A stretch of 64,000 nt of DNA from Bacteroidales bacterium (GCA_024681475.1 JAILAT010000047.1:21635-85634), one strand, 5' to 3'; numbered from the stretch's first letter, positions 1 through 9,447 are shown. Made by a program: numbers and translations. The notes: a model not told the origin generated them from the letters alone.

Positions 1-258
1 CAGAATGTCGAAATCTGGGGTATGGACAACAACAACCAGATGCAGCAGATGCAGGGCATTAACTATGATTATTCATACGACGGCACCACACATACCGGTT
101 ATCTCGTAGGTCAGGACGATGACGGTAACCCTGCAAACCTCACCTTCACCTATGACGACAACGCCGACGCCATCACCTTCGTAATCCCCCTCTATCTGGC
201 CGAGGACACCGCAAACGTAATCAACTTCCCCTTGATTTACAACCGTGTCAACCAATAG
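1..258 (+). CDS. C-terminal fragment of an unknown protein
   Basis: The frame is open from the first base of the window and ends with TAG at 256-258, so only the last 85 or so residues are visible and the true start lies upstream. The fragment is rich in Asn, Asp, Tyr and Thr and reads like the beta-rich C-terminal part of a secreted or lipoprotein-type Bacteroidales protein. It carries no type IX sorting motif that I can see. I do not recognise the family. It converges on the minus-strand operon at 335-10086, with a strong hairpin between them. Confidence 0.55.
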   Translation, partial: QNVEIWGMDNNNQMQQMQGINYDYSYDGTTHTGYLVGQDDDGNPANLTFTYDDNADAITFVIPLYLAEDTANVINFPLIYNRVNQ

Positions 259-284
259 TCAAAACGTTGTTTAATTGAAATAAT

Positions 285-317
285 GAACAGGGCCGCCCCA
301 TGGGGCGGCCCTGTTTT
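285..317. terminator. Bidirectional rho-independent terminator
   Basis: A near-perfect palindrome (CAGGGCCGCCCC, AT, GGGGCGGCCCTG) is flanked by AA on the left and TTTT on the right. It sits between two converging genes and can serve both strands. Confidence 0.85.
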
Positions 318-334
318 CGTTGTCGGCAAGCGCT

Positions 335-1522
335 TCAGTTCACTCGCTGATAGTATTTCTGCCAGAGTTCGGGGACTTCGTTACGGGCGGCTTGTTGATA
401 GTCGGCATAGGTGCAGGGCACCAGCATGTGGCGCTGGTACTGCTCGCGCTGCTCGCCGAAATAGGGCACCTCCATCCACCAGCGGTCGCTCTTCTTGCTT
501 TTGTAGAAAGATATCTCCATGAGGGTGTCGCCGCTGTGCCCGTCGGATAGACTGACAATGAAACGGTTGTAGTTCTGCTTGTCGCGGTAGGGGAAGTCGG
601 CCATGCGGAAGAAGAATCCCTCGATGAAGTACCAGATGGCGTGGGCAATGAGGTGCGCCGTCTGGCCACGGTGGTCATAGAGGGGGTTGTACTCATAGAA
701 ACCTATGGTGCTGAGCTTGTCGCTGACGCCGGCGAAGCGTGCCAGACGGCATAGCTCCTCGCCATAGAAGCCGTGGGGCGAGCCTTCGGCCTGGCCAGGG
801 GCATCGGTGAGACGCACACTGCCGATGTCGACGGAGACCATGTCGGCGGCACGCACCAGGGTTTCGGCACGCTCCATATCGCTCTGGATGACACCCAGAC
901 GATAGGTGTCGAAATTGAGTTCGTCCATGAGTTTCACCAGCTCTTCGCCACAAAAATAGGTCTGATAGCCGATGTTGGAGAAATAGAAAAGATAGTTGGG
1001 CTGCTGCTGCACGACATGGCTGAGCCAGTTGGTGGAGGTGAGCCGGTCGCCGCCACCGATGTCGAAACGCGAGTCGATGCTGGCGATATTGATGACACGT
1101 CCCAACACCTCATAAGCCTTGTAGCAAGCCAGCGAGAGGTGCTGCCCGCCGCCCAGGACGATGACAGTGATGTTGCGTTCCATCAACTTGTACATCACCT
1201 CGGTGACAGCAAAAAGGGTGTCGTCGGGCGTAGCGCCGGCTGTGAGGTTGCCGAGGTCCACCATCTTGAACTGCTTGACGGGACGCGCCAAACGATAGAG
1301 GTAGTGGCGTATCTCGTCGGGAGCTTCGCGGCAGCCCTGGTTGGCGCCGCAGCCCGAGTCGTCGCAGACACCGATGAGTGCCAGCGTGGCACCCTCGAGC
1401 GAGGGAAAGTCGCCTTCATGGCTATAGATGTTGGTGTGGGAACCTATGGTTTCGCAGTAGTCGTCGTTGCCGAAGTTCAGTGCTTCGGGGCCTACTGGCT
1501 GAAAATATGCGCTTAAATCCAT
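335..1522 (-). CDS. Ureohydrolase-fold protein (formimidoylglutamase/arginase family) with altered metal site
   Basis: This 395-residue protein has the arginase/agmatinase/formimidoylglutamase fold. Visible landmarks are GGGQH (His128), SIDSRFD (Asp150, Arg152, Asp154) and SVDIGSVRLTDAPG (Asp232, Gly234). Active family members bind two Mn ions through His, Asp-x-His-x-Asp and Asp-x-Asp. Here the central His is Arg152 and the last Asp is Gly234, so two of six ligands are lost. I recall that Bacteroidota carry a distinct branch annotated formimidoylglutamase, so the name is by homology and hydrolase activity is doubtful. It is the last gene of a long minus-strand series, 40 bp after nadK. Confidence 0.7.
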   Translation of the reverse strand: MDLSAYFQPVGPEALNFGNDDYCETIGSHTNIYSHEGDFPSLEGATLALIGVCDDSGCGANQGCREAPDEIRHYLYRLARPVKQFKMVDLGNLTAGATPDDTLFAVTEVMYKLMERNITVIVLGGGQHLSLACYKAYEVLGRVINIASIDSRFDIGGGDRLTSTNWLSHVVQQQPNYLFYFSNIGYQTYFCGEELVKLMDELNFDTYRLGVIQSDMERAETLVRAADMVSVDIGSVRLTDAPGQAEGSPHGFYGEELCRLARFAGVSDKLSTIGFYEYNPLYDHRGQTAHLIAHAIWYFIEGFFFRMADFPYRDKQNYNRFIVSLSDGHSGDTLMEISFYKSKKSDRWWMEVPYFGEQREQYQRHMLVPCTYADYQQAARNEVPELWQKYYQRVN

Positions 1523-1562
1523 ATATTTCTGTTTTTTTTATGTTATCAATAACCTGTCTGCT

Positions 1563-2381
1563 CTACATACCCCACATCAGTTTCTCGCGGATGGCGGAGA
1601 AGAAGTTCTGGTGCTCGATACGCACCAGCTGAGTGTGGTAGGAAGCCTTGGTGATGCCTATCTCGCAACCGCCGGTGAGCGTGAATGTGCTGGAGTCGAC
1701 ACCCAGCGTGAACGGCACGCCGCTCTCCTCGACACGCAAGATGATGTGCACACTGTCGCTGAGCACCACAGGGCGCTGTGTGAGGGTGTGGGCTGCGATG
1801 GGCGTCAGCACCAGACCGCCGGAGCCCGGTGCCAAGATGGGGCCGCCACAGCTCAGCGAATAGGCCGTGGAGCCCGTGGGCGTAGCCACGATGAGGCCGT
1901 CGGCGGCATAGGTGGCCACGGCGTCGCCATCCACCTCCACCTGCGTGTGCAGCAAGGGGCTGCTGTCGGTGCGGTGCAGATACACCTCGTTGAGCGCCGA
2001 GAGACGCATGGCGTTGCCCTCGTCGGACACGCTGCCTTTCTGCCCCAGACGCGCCGTCACCTCCAGCATGGTGCGCTGCTCGATGGTGTAGCGCTTGTCG
2101 CGCAGGCAGTCGGCCAGCTTTCCGATGTCGTCGCGGCCGGCAGTAGTGAGGAATCCCAGATGGCCAAAATTGATGCCCACCACGGGGATGCCGCGCTGTC
2201 CGATGAGATGTACGGCATTGAGCAGCGTGCCGTCGCCGCCAATGGAGATAAGGATGTCGATGGGCTCATGTTGCCAATCGTCGACCACCTCGATGCCACG
2301 TGCCTGCAGGGCCTTGACCAGCAATTCTTTGCCGGTCATGTGTTCGGTGGTCTGGTGTCGTGTGTGTATTGCGGTTCTCAT
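1563..2381 (-). CDS. nadK: NAD kinase
   Basis: The 272-residue protein phosphorylates NAD to NADP in the cytoplasm. The diagnostic GGDGTLL motif is near residue 47, followed by the conserved NFGHLGFLT and the glycine-rich ADGLIVATPTGSTAYSLS segment of the nucleotide pocket. The ATG at 2381 was chosen; a GTG two codons upstream is also in frame. The N-terminus is shorter than usual: the typical first Rossmann strand with its Gly-rich turn is not evident, although the catalytic region is complete. It follows the FN3 protein gene by about 20 bp in the same transcription unit. Confidence 0.92.
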   Translation of the reverse strand: MRTAIHTRHQTTEHMTGKELLVKALQARGIEVVDDWQHEPIDILISIGGDGTLLNAVHLIGQRGIPVVGINFGHLGFLTTAGRDDIGKLADCLRDKRYTIEQRTMLEVTARLGQKGSVSDEGNAMRLSALNEVYLHRTDSSPLLHTQVEVDGDAVATYAADGLIVATPTGSTAYSLSCGGPILAPGSGGLVLTPIAAHTLTQRPVVLSDSVHIILRVEESGVPFTLGVDSSTFTLTGGCEIGITKASYHTQLVRIEHQNFFSAIREKLMWGM

Positions 2382-2402
2382 TGTCACTGGTTTTATTACA
2401 TG

Positions 2403-4115
2403 TCAGCGCAGCAGCAGCACTGTGCCGGTCGTCTTCTGCGTGGTGCCGTCGTTCTGACGGTATGTTATCTGGTATACGTATACTCCTTGCGGCATGGGGT
2501 GCCCTCCTGCCGTGCCATCCCACGAGGCCATGGGGTCGCTGGTGGAAAACAGCTGATTGCCGCGACGGTCATAGACCATGAAGCGGTAGTCCACCGCGTC
2601 GACATAGGCGAAGACGGGGCCAAAACTGTTGTTGGCACTTTCCGCTGGGGTGAAGACGTTGGGCAGCCACATGTTGGTGCGGGGGCTGAAGGTCACTGCC
2701 GCACTCTGCAGCGTGTCGTCGCGCTGCCACTGCGAGTTGGCGGCTTCCCTGGCCACCACCTTGTAGAGGCGGGCACCGCCCAAAGCGTCGATGACCAGCG
2801 GCAGCTCTGTCGTCGCCGTGATGCCTTCTGCCTGCCAGAACGGCTCTTCAATACCGCGGCTCAGCACGGTGTAGCTTGTCGTGCCACTCCATCCGTCGTA
2901 GGCATTCCAGTGCAGCACAGCGTCGCTGCCCATGCCCTCAATCTCGGCACGCAGCGTGGAGGCCCGTTGGCTTTGGCGTCCGTCGCCGCCACAGCCGTCG
3001 TCCACGCCGATCCAATAGGTGTAGCCATGCTCGCGCGGCGTCGCGCTGTGGTCGGTCCAGGCAATTGTGCCGTCGCCCGAGGCATGCACGTTGGTCACCA
3101 CGGCGGTGCCGCTGGCGTCGGTCTGGCGGTAGATCCTATAGTCGTTCTGGGCAAAAGCAGGGTCGGTCTGCGCCACGAGCGTCACCGCTGTGGCGTCGTC
3201 GTCCACCGACACTTTGCGCATATAGAGATAGTCGGGACCCGCGATGGTGGAGAACACCACCTCGGCACGGTTTGAGAGTACCCGCGGCATAGGGCCACCC
3301 ACGGGGATGGCCTCGACAGTCACCGCCACACGCTGCGACTGGCTGCCGGCGTCGAATTCGGCATGCAGTTCATCGCCAGCGTTCACCTGCGCCACACGCA
3401 CTGCGGCGCCGCCATCTTCGCTGGCCCACACGTCGTAGCGCAACACACCGCCAGGCATCTCGTGGTAGACATTCCATTGCACCGTCACATGGTGGCTGCA
3501 CGTCTCGTTCTGGCAGTGCACCACGATGTTGTTGCACGACTCAGTCAGCGCGCTGGTCTGCCGGCACGAGTCGAAGGCGCAGATGCGGAAATGGTATTCT
3601 GTCGTCACGTCGTAGTTTGCTGGCGAATAGTGGGTAATCTCACGCCCGAACACCGTGTCGATAGCCATGCTCGGCGTGCCTTCGCACACCAGATAACCCA
3701 TAATGTCGGTGTCCGCGCTGGCCTCCCAGTGCAGCAGGATGGTCTGCGAGACCTCGTCGACGGTCACCACGCCCCATTCGGCGGGCGCCGTGGGTTCATT
3801 GTCGTCGACGTAGACAGCCACATTCCCGCTATCGATGCCTTGCACCACCTTGTAGCGCACCGTGTCGCCGCACACGCAACGTGCCAGGTGGTCGGTGTAG
3901 TGGCCTCCTGTCACGGTGCCCAGCGAGACGGCTGTGGAAGAAGGATATTGCCGAAAGAGTGTCGCCGTGCCGCCGCCCATGGCGGTCCAGTCCAGCTGCA
4001 CGGTGCGGCCGTCGAGCACGGTGGCCTGCATCGGTATCGTGTCGGCGCGTGCCGCCGTCAGCGTCGTCAGCAGCAACGCCACAGCCAGCATGCACTTCAG
4101 CATTGTCGCTCTCAT
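2403..4115 (-). CDS. Secreted fibronectin type III-like protein with gliding-type (type B) T9SS C-terminal domain
   Basis: The 570-residue protein starts with a signal peptide (MRATMLKCMLAVALLL, cleavage after Ala-Arg-Ala). The middle holds several repeats of FN3-like beta-sandwich pattern with Trp/Tyr/Val strands. The last 90 residues (NMWLPNVFTPAESANNSF to the C-terminus, with VYDRRGNQLF and GVYVYQITY) match the gliding motility-associated C-terminal domain, a type B signal for type IX secretion. The start at 4115 overlaps the TGA of the upstream ABC gene as ATGA, which implies translational coupling, so the longer reading frame beginning at 4157 is not needed. The protein is likely exported to the cell surface or medium. 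Its exact role is unknown. Confidence 0.82.
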   Translation of the reverse strand: MRATMLKCMLAVALLLTTLTAARADTIPMQATVLDGRTVQLDWTAMGGGTATLFRQYPSSTAVSLGTVTGGHYTDHLARCVCGDTVRYKVVQGIDSGNVAVYVDDNEPTAPAEWGVVTVDEVSQTILLHWEASADTDIMGYLVCEGTPSMAIDTVFGREITHYSPANYDVTTEYHFRICAFDSCRQTSALTESCNNIVVHCQNETCSHHVTVQWNVYHEMPGGVLRYDVWASEDGGAAVRVAQVNAGDELHAEFDAGSQSQRVAVTVEAIPVGGPMPRVLSNRAEVVFSTIAGPDYLYMRKVSVDDDATAVTLVAQTDPAFAQNDYRIYRQTDASGTAVVTNVHASGDGTIAWTDHSATPREHGYTYWIGVDDGCGGDGRQSQRASTLRAEIEGMGSDAVLHWNAYDGWSGTTSYTVLSRGIEEPFWQAEGITATTELPLVIDALGGARLYKVVAREAANSQWQRDDTLQSAAVTFSPRTNMWLPNVFTPAESANNSFGPVFAYVDAVDYRFMVYDRRGNQLFSTSDPMASWDGTAGGHPMPQGVYVYQITYRQNDGTTQKTTGTVLLLR

Positions 4116-5830
4116 CGCACCATCCTCCCCTCTTCGACGTTGAAGACATGTTCGCAACGCGCTATCGTTGCGGCGCGGTGGGCTATCACCACCATCGTGC
4201 GTCCGCTCAGCGCCTCGTGGACGGCGTCCATGAAATGCTGCTCTGTGGCGGCATCCAACGCCGCCGTGGCTTCGTCCATCACCACCACCTCGGGGTTGCC
4301 CACCAAGGCGCGTGCTATGCTCACACGTTGCCGCTCGCCGCCCGACAGCAGGCTACCGCCGTCGCCGATATTGGTGGCCAGACCTTCCGGTTTCGTGGCC
4401 AGCAAGGGCTCCACCTGCGCCATGCGCACCGCAGCGGCAATGTCGTCGTGGCTCACCCACGGACGCCCCAGACGGATGTTTTCTTCTATGGTGGCGTTGA
4501 AAAGCATGGGCTCTTGCGGGATGTAGGCTATGCGGCCACGGCGCTCGCTGCCTACGCTGCGCACGCCATTCACCAGCACGGCGCCCTCCTGGGCATCCAG
4601 CAGGCCCACCAGCATGCGTCCCAGCGTCGATTTGCCCGAGCCGCTCACGCCTGTCAGCGCCGTCTGGCGGTGCATGGGCAGCGGCCATGTGAGGTGCTGC
4701 AGCACACGATGCTCGCCATAGGCGAAGCACACATCTTGCAGCTCGATATTTTCAATGGGTTCTTGTTCAATGGTGTCCGCAGCCATCGGCTCATATTCGC
4801 CACTCAGGCTCTCGGCCAGACGCTCCTCGATGCCGCGCCCTTTCTTCAGCTGCGCGATGCCGTTGCTCAAATCCTTGATGGGTGTGAGCAGAAGCACATA
4901 GATCATCAGGTAGGAGACAAACAACGCCGGCGACAGCGTGGCCGCATCGCCCAGCACACGGTGTGCTCCCAGCAGCAGGATGGCCACGACGATGCAGTTG
5001 CCCACAAAGTCGCTCAGCGGCGAGGCGGCATAGATGCGTCGGTACAAACCGATGCGGCGCCGCGTAAACAGCTTGTTCTGGTTGCGCTGCCGCTCGTTGA
5101 CATAGTCGATGGCCGTCGCCGCCTTGATCTCTTTCAGCGACTCCAGGGTCTCCTGCGTGGTGCTCATCAGCTCGCCGTTGAGCGACTGCAGCTTCTTCGA
5201 CTGCCGCTTCAGCCGGCGGCTCACCGACAGTAGCCATGTGCCCAAGCCCATCACCGCCACCACCAGCAGCGTCAGTTTCCAGTCGATGTAGAACAGCATC
5301 ACCACAAAGATGAGTATCGTCAGCAGCGACTGCACTATCAATTTCACGCTCTCCAGCACATTGGCCTCATATTCTGCCATATCGTTGCTCATGCGCGACA
5401 GCCACTGTCCCTGCTGGTCGCGGCCCCATTCGCTGAAGGGGCGTCCCAGCACGGCACGGTGCAGCGCGTTGCGCACGTCGCTCAGCACTCCCACACTCAC
5501 GCCGGCAAAAGAGACCGACGACAGGTAGGAGCACACATTTTTGGAGCCATACAGCACCAGCAGCAGCAATGCGTAGAGCACCAGGGCACGCATCTGTCCA
5601 AACGACGCCAGCCACTCGTACACACGGCCCAGCAGATGCTCCATGGGGTTGACATGCAGCTGCACGCCACCCCCGGCACTCTCAAGCGCTGAAGGGAATA
5701 TCAGTTGCAGGAAATCGGTGACACTCAGCGCACACGCCATGGTGAGCAGCGCGGAAGCCGCCGAGGAGATCACAAAGACCCCCAGCAACCCTTTGCGGCG
5801 TCCCATCGCTTCGCGTGTCAGTCGTGCCAT
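4112..5830 (-). CDS. ABC exporter, fused membrane and ATPase domains (MsbA/LmrA type)
   Basis: This 572-residue half-transporter has an N-terminal transmembrane domain of about six helices (residues 15-320) and a C-terminal nucleotide-binding domain. The latter shows Walker A GVSGSGKST, signature LLSGGERQR, Walker B VVVMDEATAALD and a switch-region IAHR. Such homodimers flip lipids, lipid A precursors or drugs across the inner membrane; the substrate cannot be told from sequence. The TGA stop overlaps the start of the secreted FN3 protein. It follows purB by 26 bp. Placement between purB and an envelope protein suggests a housekeeping envelope role, but this is inference. Confidence 0.9.
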   Translation of the reverse strand: MARLTREAMGRRKGLLGVFVISSAASALLTMACALSVTDFLQLIFPSALESAGGGVQLHVNPMEHLLGRVYEWLASFGQMRALVLYALLLLVLYGSKNVCSYLSSVSFAGVSVGVLSDVRNALHRAVLGRPFSEWGRDQQGQWLSRMSNDMAEYEANVLESVKLIVQSLLTILIFVVMLFYIDWKLTLLVVAVMGLGTWLLSVSRRLKRQSKKLQSLNGELMSTTQETLESLKEIKAATAIDYVNERQRNQNKLFTRRRIGLYRRIYAASPLSDFVGNCIVVAILLLGAHRVLGDAATLSPALFVSYLMIYVLLLTPIKDLSNGIAQLKKGRGIEERLAESLSGEYEPMAADTIEQEPIENIELQDVCFAYGEHRVLQHLTWPLPMHRQTALTGVSGSGKSTLGRMLVGLLDAQEGAVLVNGVRSVGSERRGRIAYIPQEPMLFNATIEENIRLGRPWVSHDDIAAAVRMAQVEPLLATKPEGLATNIGDGGSLLSGGERQRVSIARALVGNPEVVVMDEATAALDAATEQHFMDAVHEALSGRTMVVIAHRAATIARCEHVFNVEEGRMVR

Positions 5831-5856
5831 AGCGTCACCCCTCTCCTATTGGTTCA

Positions 5857-7200
5857 TTAGAATTCTTCGGCGTAGCCAAGATAGTTGTGTGGCGTGATGG
5901 CGCGCAGGCGCTCTTTCACCGCCGCGTCGACCTCCAGGCCGTCGATGAAGGCTGCCATCGTTGCTGCCGTCACCGTCTCGTTGGTGCGCGTCAGCTGTTT
6001 CAGCGCCTCATAGGGATTCGGATAGTCCACGCTGCGCAGCACCGTCTGGATGGCCTCGGCGGTCACCGCCCAGTTGTCCTCCAGGTCGGCGTGCAGCTTC
6101 GCCTCGTTCAGCAGCAGTTTGCCCAAGCCTTTCTGCAACGACTGCAAGGCCACCAGCGAGTGCGCCAGCGGCACACCGAGGTTGCGTATCACCGTCGAGT
6201 CGGTCAGGTCGCGTTGCATACGCGAGATGGGCAGCTTCATCGAGAAATGGGTAAACAGCGCGTCGGCCACACCCAAGTTGCCTTCGGCGTTCTCGAAGTC
6301 TATGGGATTCACCTTGTGCGGCATGGCCGAGCTTCCCACCTCGCCGGCCTTGATGCGCTGGCGGAAGTAGTTCATCGACACATAGGTCCACACGTCGCGG
6401 CACAGGTCTATGAGGATGGTGTTCATCCTTCGCATACCGTCCATGTAGGCCGCCAAATAGTCGTAGTTCTCAATCTGTGTCGTCAGCTGCTGGCGTTGCA
6501 GCCCCAGATGTTCCACGAGGAACATATCGCCAAACTTGCGCCAATCTATCTGAGGATAAGCCACTTTATGGGCATTGTAGTTGCCCGTGGCGCCACCGAA
6601 TTTGCCAGTGAAAGGCACCGCGTCGACGGTCTCGAGCTGCTGACGCAGACGATACACGAAGACCATCACCTCCTTGCCCAGTCCGGTGGGCGATGCCGGC
6701 TGCCCATGGGTGTGCGCCAGCATGGGGATGTTGCGCCACTCTTCGGCCAACGACTCCAGTTTCTCGATCAGCGCCACATAGGCGGGACGCATCACGGCAA
6801 GGTACGATTCGCGCATCATCATCGGGAAAGCAGTGTTGTTGATGTCCTGCGACGTCAGGCCGAAGTGCACCAGTTCGCGTGGCGTCGTGATGCCGCGGGC
6901 TTCAAGCTGCTCTTTGATGTAATACTCCACGGCCTTCACGTCGTGGTTCGTGGTGCGTTCAATCTCTTTCACACGCTCTGCGGCCGTCAGGGTCCATTCC
7001 TCGTAGATGCCGCGCAGCTTCTGCGCTGTGGCCTCGTCGCAGCCGCCGACACCCAGCTGTGCCATCAGTGCGATGTAGTATTCCACCTCCACGCGTACGC
7101 GGTAGCGTATCAGCGCCGATTCCGAAAAATATTCAGCCAGGCCTTCAGCCTTGCCCCTGTAACGCCCGTCGATAGGCGATATTGCTTCTAACGTATTCAT
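5857..7200 (-). CDS. purB: Adenylosuccinate lyase
   Basis: The 447-residue enzyme of the fumarase/aspartase superfamily acts twice in purine synthesis: SAICAR to AICAR, and adenylosuccinate to AMP, releasing fumarate. The superfamily signature SSAMPHKVNP with the flexible loop Ser is present. THGQPASPTGLGKE carries the general acid His, and the N-terminal SPIDGRY motif is typical of the longer PurB subgroup found in E. coli and Bacteroidota. Length is normal for that group. It lies 14 bp downstream of the PHP phosphatase gene within a tight minus-strand series. Confidence 0.96.
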   Translation of the reverse strand: MNTLEAISPIDGRYRGKAEGLAEYFSESALIRYRVRVEVEYYIALMAQLGVGGCDEATAQKLRGIYEEWTLTAAERVKEIERTTNHDVKAVEYYIKEQLEARGITTPRELVHFGLTSQDINNTAFPMMMRESYLAVMRPAYVALIEKLESLAEEWRNIPMLAHTHGQPASPTGLGKEVMVFVYRLRQQLETVDAVPFTGKFGGATGNYNAHKVAYPQIDWRKFGDMFLVEHLGLQRQQLTTQIENYDYLAAYMDGMRRMNTILIDLCRDVWTYVSMNYFRQRIKAGEVGSSAMPHKVNPIDFENAEGNLGVADALFTHFSMKLPISRMQRDLTDSTVIRNLGVPLAHSLVALQSLQKGLGKLLLNEAKLHADLEDNWAVTAEAIQTVLRSVDYPNPYEALKQLTRTNETVTAATMAAFIDGLEVDAAVKERLRAITPHNYLGYAEEF

Positions 7201-7214
7201 ATTCTTGTGTTTAT

Positions 7215-7994
7215 TTATCTTACCAATTTCGCGTTCAGGAATTCTTCTTTCTCCATCAGCTTGATGATGCTTTTGTTCACCGAGGCGCGCCGTAGTCCTT
7301 CGCTGTAGGTGGTGTTGTGCATATCGGTGCCCAAGAATTCCACCCAGCCGTTCTCTATCATGGTGAACGCTTTCTTGCGCGCCGCGTCGCCATAGAAGCC
7401 TTCCAGCGACAAGATGTTCACCTGGAAGTAGACGCCGGCCTCCTTCAGCTGCTCCATCATCTTCGAGTTGCTGTCGTAATAGGGATAGCGCTCGGGGTGC
7501 GCCAATATCAGGTCGTAGCCTTCCATCTGGCGGTCGAAAAGCACATTCTCCACGCCCAGCATGGGCTGGTGCAGCGAGAACTCCACCAAAAGCAGCCCTT
7601 TGGGCGCCCCCTCGTCGGGGTCGGCAAAGTGGAACGTCAGCAGCTCCTTGCTACGGGCACGGTCGTCGAAACCGCTGTCCACACGGTATTCGCCCGACAC
7701 ACCCTTCAGCAGCGGCATCGCGCGCTCACCGCGGTGCTGGTCGACTTCGGCGCAGAAAGATTCAAAACGGCGCAGGATGTCCTGCTCCTCGTTGGGGAAG
7801 CGCGGATACTGGTAGTGTGGCGTTAGCCGTGCCTCTTCGAAGCCCACTTGCTTCATCATTGCCAACACCTCCATGGACATCTCCAACGAATTGCTGCCGT
7901 CGTCGACACGTGGCAGCAGATGGCTGTGCATGTCCGTCACCAGCGGCGCGAAGGTCGGCAGCACTTGGGGTTTCTTTTTCAGGAAATTGAACAT
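7215..7994 (-). CDS. PHP-domain tyrosine phosphatase (CpsB/YwqE-like)
   Basis: The 259-residue protein matches the PHP-fold, manganese-dependent protein-tyrosine phosphatases that act on bacterial tyrosine kinases controlling capsule or exopolysaccharide. Metal-binding motifs are visible: TDMHSHLLPRVDDGS (D-x-H-x-H) near residue 20, TPHYQ, the Glu and His of LVEFSLH, LAHPERY and the C-terminal GTDMHN. Members of this family usually sit beside polysaccharide export genes. Here it is embedded between murA and purB without its kinase, so its partner must lie elsewhere. Confidence 0.88.
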   Translation of the reverse strand: MFNFLKKKPQVLPTFAPLVTDMHSHLLPRVDDGSNSLEMSMEVLAMMKQVGFEEARLTPHYQYPRFPNEEQDILRRFESFCAEVDQHRGERAMPLLKGVSGEYRVDSGFDDRARSKELLTFHFADPDEGAPKGLLLVEFSLHQPMLGVENVLFDRQMEGYDLILAHPERYPYYDSNSKMMEQLKEAGVYFQVNILSLEGFYGDAARKKAFTMIENGWVEFLGTDMHNTTYSEGLRRASVNKSIIKLMEKEEFLNAKLVR

Positions 7995-8043
7995 ATCTCT
8001 TATTTCTACAATCGCTCCGGTTCAGTCGTGCTGAACGAAGAGG

Positions 8044-9411
8044 TTATTCGTTATTGATTCTCTTTATTCTTGCACCCAGCGCGTTGAGGCGCACCTCAAT
8101 CTGCTGGTATCCGCGGTCAATCTGCTCGATGTTGTCGATGCGGCTGGTGCCTTGGGCGGCCATAGCTGCGATGAGCAGTGCCACACCGGCGCGGATGTCG
8201 GGCGACGTCATGCGTACGGCGCGCAGCGGATGCTCGCGGCCCAGACCTATCACCGTGGCGCGGTGCGGGTCGCAGAGGATGATTTGCGCTCCCATGTCTA
8301 TCAACTTGTCGACAAAGAACAGACGGCTCTCGAACATCTTCTGGTGTATCAACACGCTGCCGCGCGCCTGGATGGCTGTCACCAGCGCGATGCTGATAAG
8401 GTCGGGAGTGAAGCCTGGCCACGGCGCGTCGCTGATGGTCAGGATGGAGCCGTCCATATAGCGCTCTATCTCGTACACTTTCTTGCTTGGCACACAAAGG
8501 TTGTCGCCCTGCTGCCATATCTCTATACCCAGACGTCGGAACATCTTCGGAATCAGACCCAGATGCTCCAGCGCCACATTGCTGATGGTGAGGTCGCTCT
8601 GCGTCATCGCCGCCATGCCGATGAAACTGCCCACCTCGATCATGTCGGGCAGCAGCCGGTGTGTGGTGCCGCCAAGCGTGTCCACCCCTTCGATGGTCAG
8701 CAGGTTGCTGCGCACGCCGCTGATTTTGGCACCCATGCGGTTCAGCATCTCGCACAGCTGGTACACGTAAGGCTCACAGGCTGCATTCATGATCGTGGTG
8801 CGGCCCCGGGCCATCACGGCGGCCATCACAATGTTGGCCGTACCTGTCACACTGGCCTCTTCCAGCAGCATATAGCAGCCCTTCATGCCCCCCTCGGGGA
8901 CTGTCAGACGGTAGCCGCCATAGGAGTAGCCCTTGCTCTCTTCGGTACGCGGCGACCGCAGCGTGAAATCTTCAATCTTCACACCCAGTGCCTCGAGGCC
9001 TATCAGGTGTGTGTCGATGCGACGGCGGCCGATCTTGTCGCCGCCAGGCTGCGGCACCACGGCCATGCCAAAACGGGCCAGCAGTGGACCCGCCAACATG
9101 ATACTGCCTCGCAGACTCGACGCCAGCGCACAGTATTCAGGCGAACCTATCTTCTCCACGTTCACCGCGTCGGCCTGGAAACGGTAGCTCTTGCCCACAC
9201 CGTCCCACGACAGTTCCTCGACCTTCACACCCAGCAGGCGCAACATATCTATCAGGTGGTTGATATCCCTGATGTCCGGCACATTCTCTATCACTACGGG
9301 CTCCGACGTCAGCAGCACAGCACACAGCACCTGCAACGCCTCGTTCTTGGCGCCCTGCGGAGCAATGGTGCCCTGCAGCCGGTAGCCACCTTCTATTTCA
9401 AAACTAGCCAT
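8044..9411 (-). CDS. murA: UDP-N-acetylglucosamine 1-carboxyvinyltransferase
   Basis: The 455-residue MurA transfers enolpyruvate from PEP to UDP-GlcNAc, the first committed step of peptidoglycan synthesis. The inside-out alpha/beta barrel repeats are evident (KNEALQVL; VIENVPDIRDI; LPDMIEVGSFI; the C-terminal IDRGYQQIEVRLNALGA). The catalytic loop that normally reads PGGCxIG here reads PGGDKIGRR, so the usual Cys is Asp125. That natural variant is known from Mycobacterium and Chlamydia, where it confers intrinsic fosfomycin resistance. It is 36 bp downstream of the DUF4290 gene, a common Bacteroidota arrangement. Confidence 0.96.
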   Translation of the reverse strand: MASFEIEGGYRLQGTIAPQGAKNEALQVLCAVLLTSEPVVIENVPDIRDINHLIDMLRLLGVKVEELSWDGVGKSYRFQADAVNVEKIGSPEYCALASSLRGSIMLAGPLLARFGMAVVPQPGGDKIGRRRIDTHLIGLEALGVKIEDFTLRSPRTEESKGYSYGGYRLTVPEGGMKGCYMLLEEASVTGTANIVMAAVMARGRTTIMNAACEPYVYQLCEMLNRMGAKISGVRSNLLTIEGVDTLGGTTHRLLPDMIEVGSFIGMAAMTQSDLTISNVALEHLGLIPKMFRRLGIEIWQQGDNLCVPSKKVYEIERYMDGSILTISDAPWPGFTPDLISIALVTAIQARGSVLIHQKMFESRLFFVDKLIDMGAQIILCDPHRATVIGLGREHPLRAVRMTSPDIRAGVALLIAAMAAQGTSRIDNIEQIDRGYQQIEVRLNALGARIKRINNE

Positions 9412-9447
9412 ATTACCTCCTTGTTTTCTACTTGCACAAAGACGGCG

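Noticed and set aside
1611-3275. Long plus-strand frame opposite nadK and the FN3 protein gene
   Set aside because: It is the antisense shadow of GC-rich genes, His/Gly/Ala-rich with no recognisable motif. The minus-strand products are clear.
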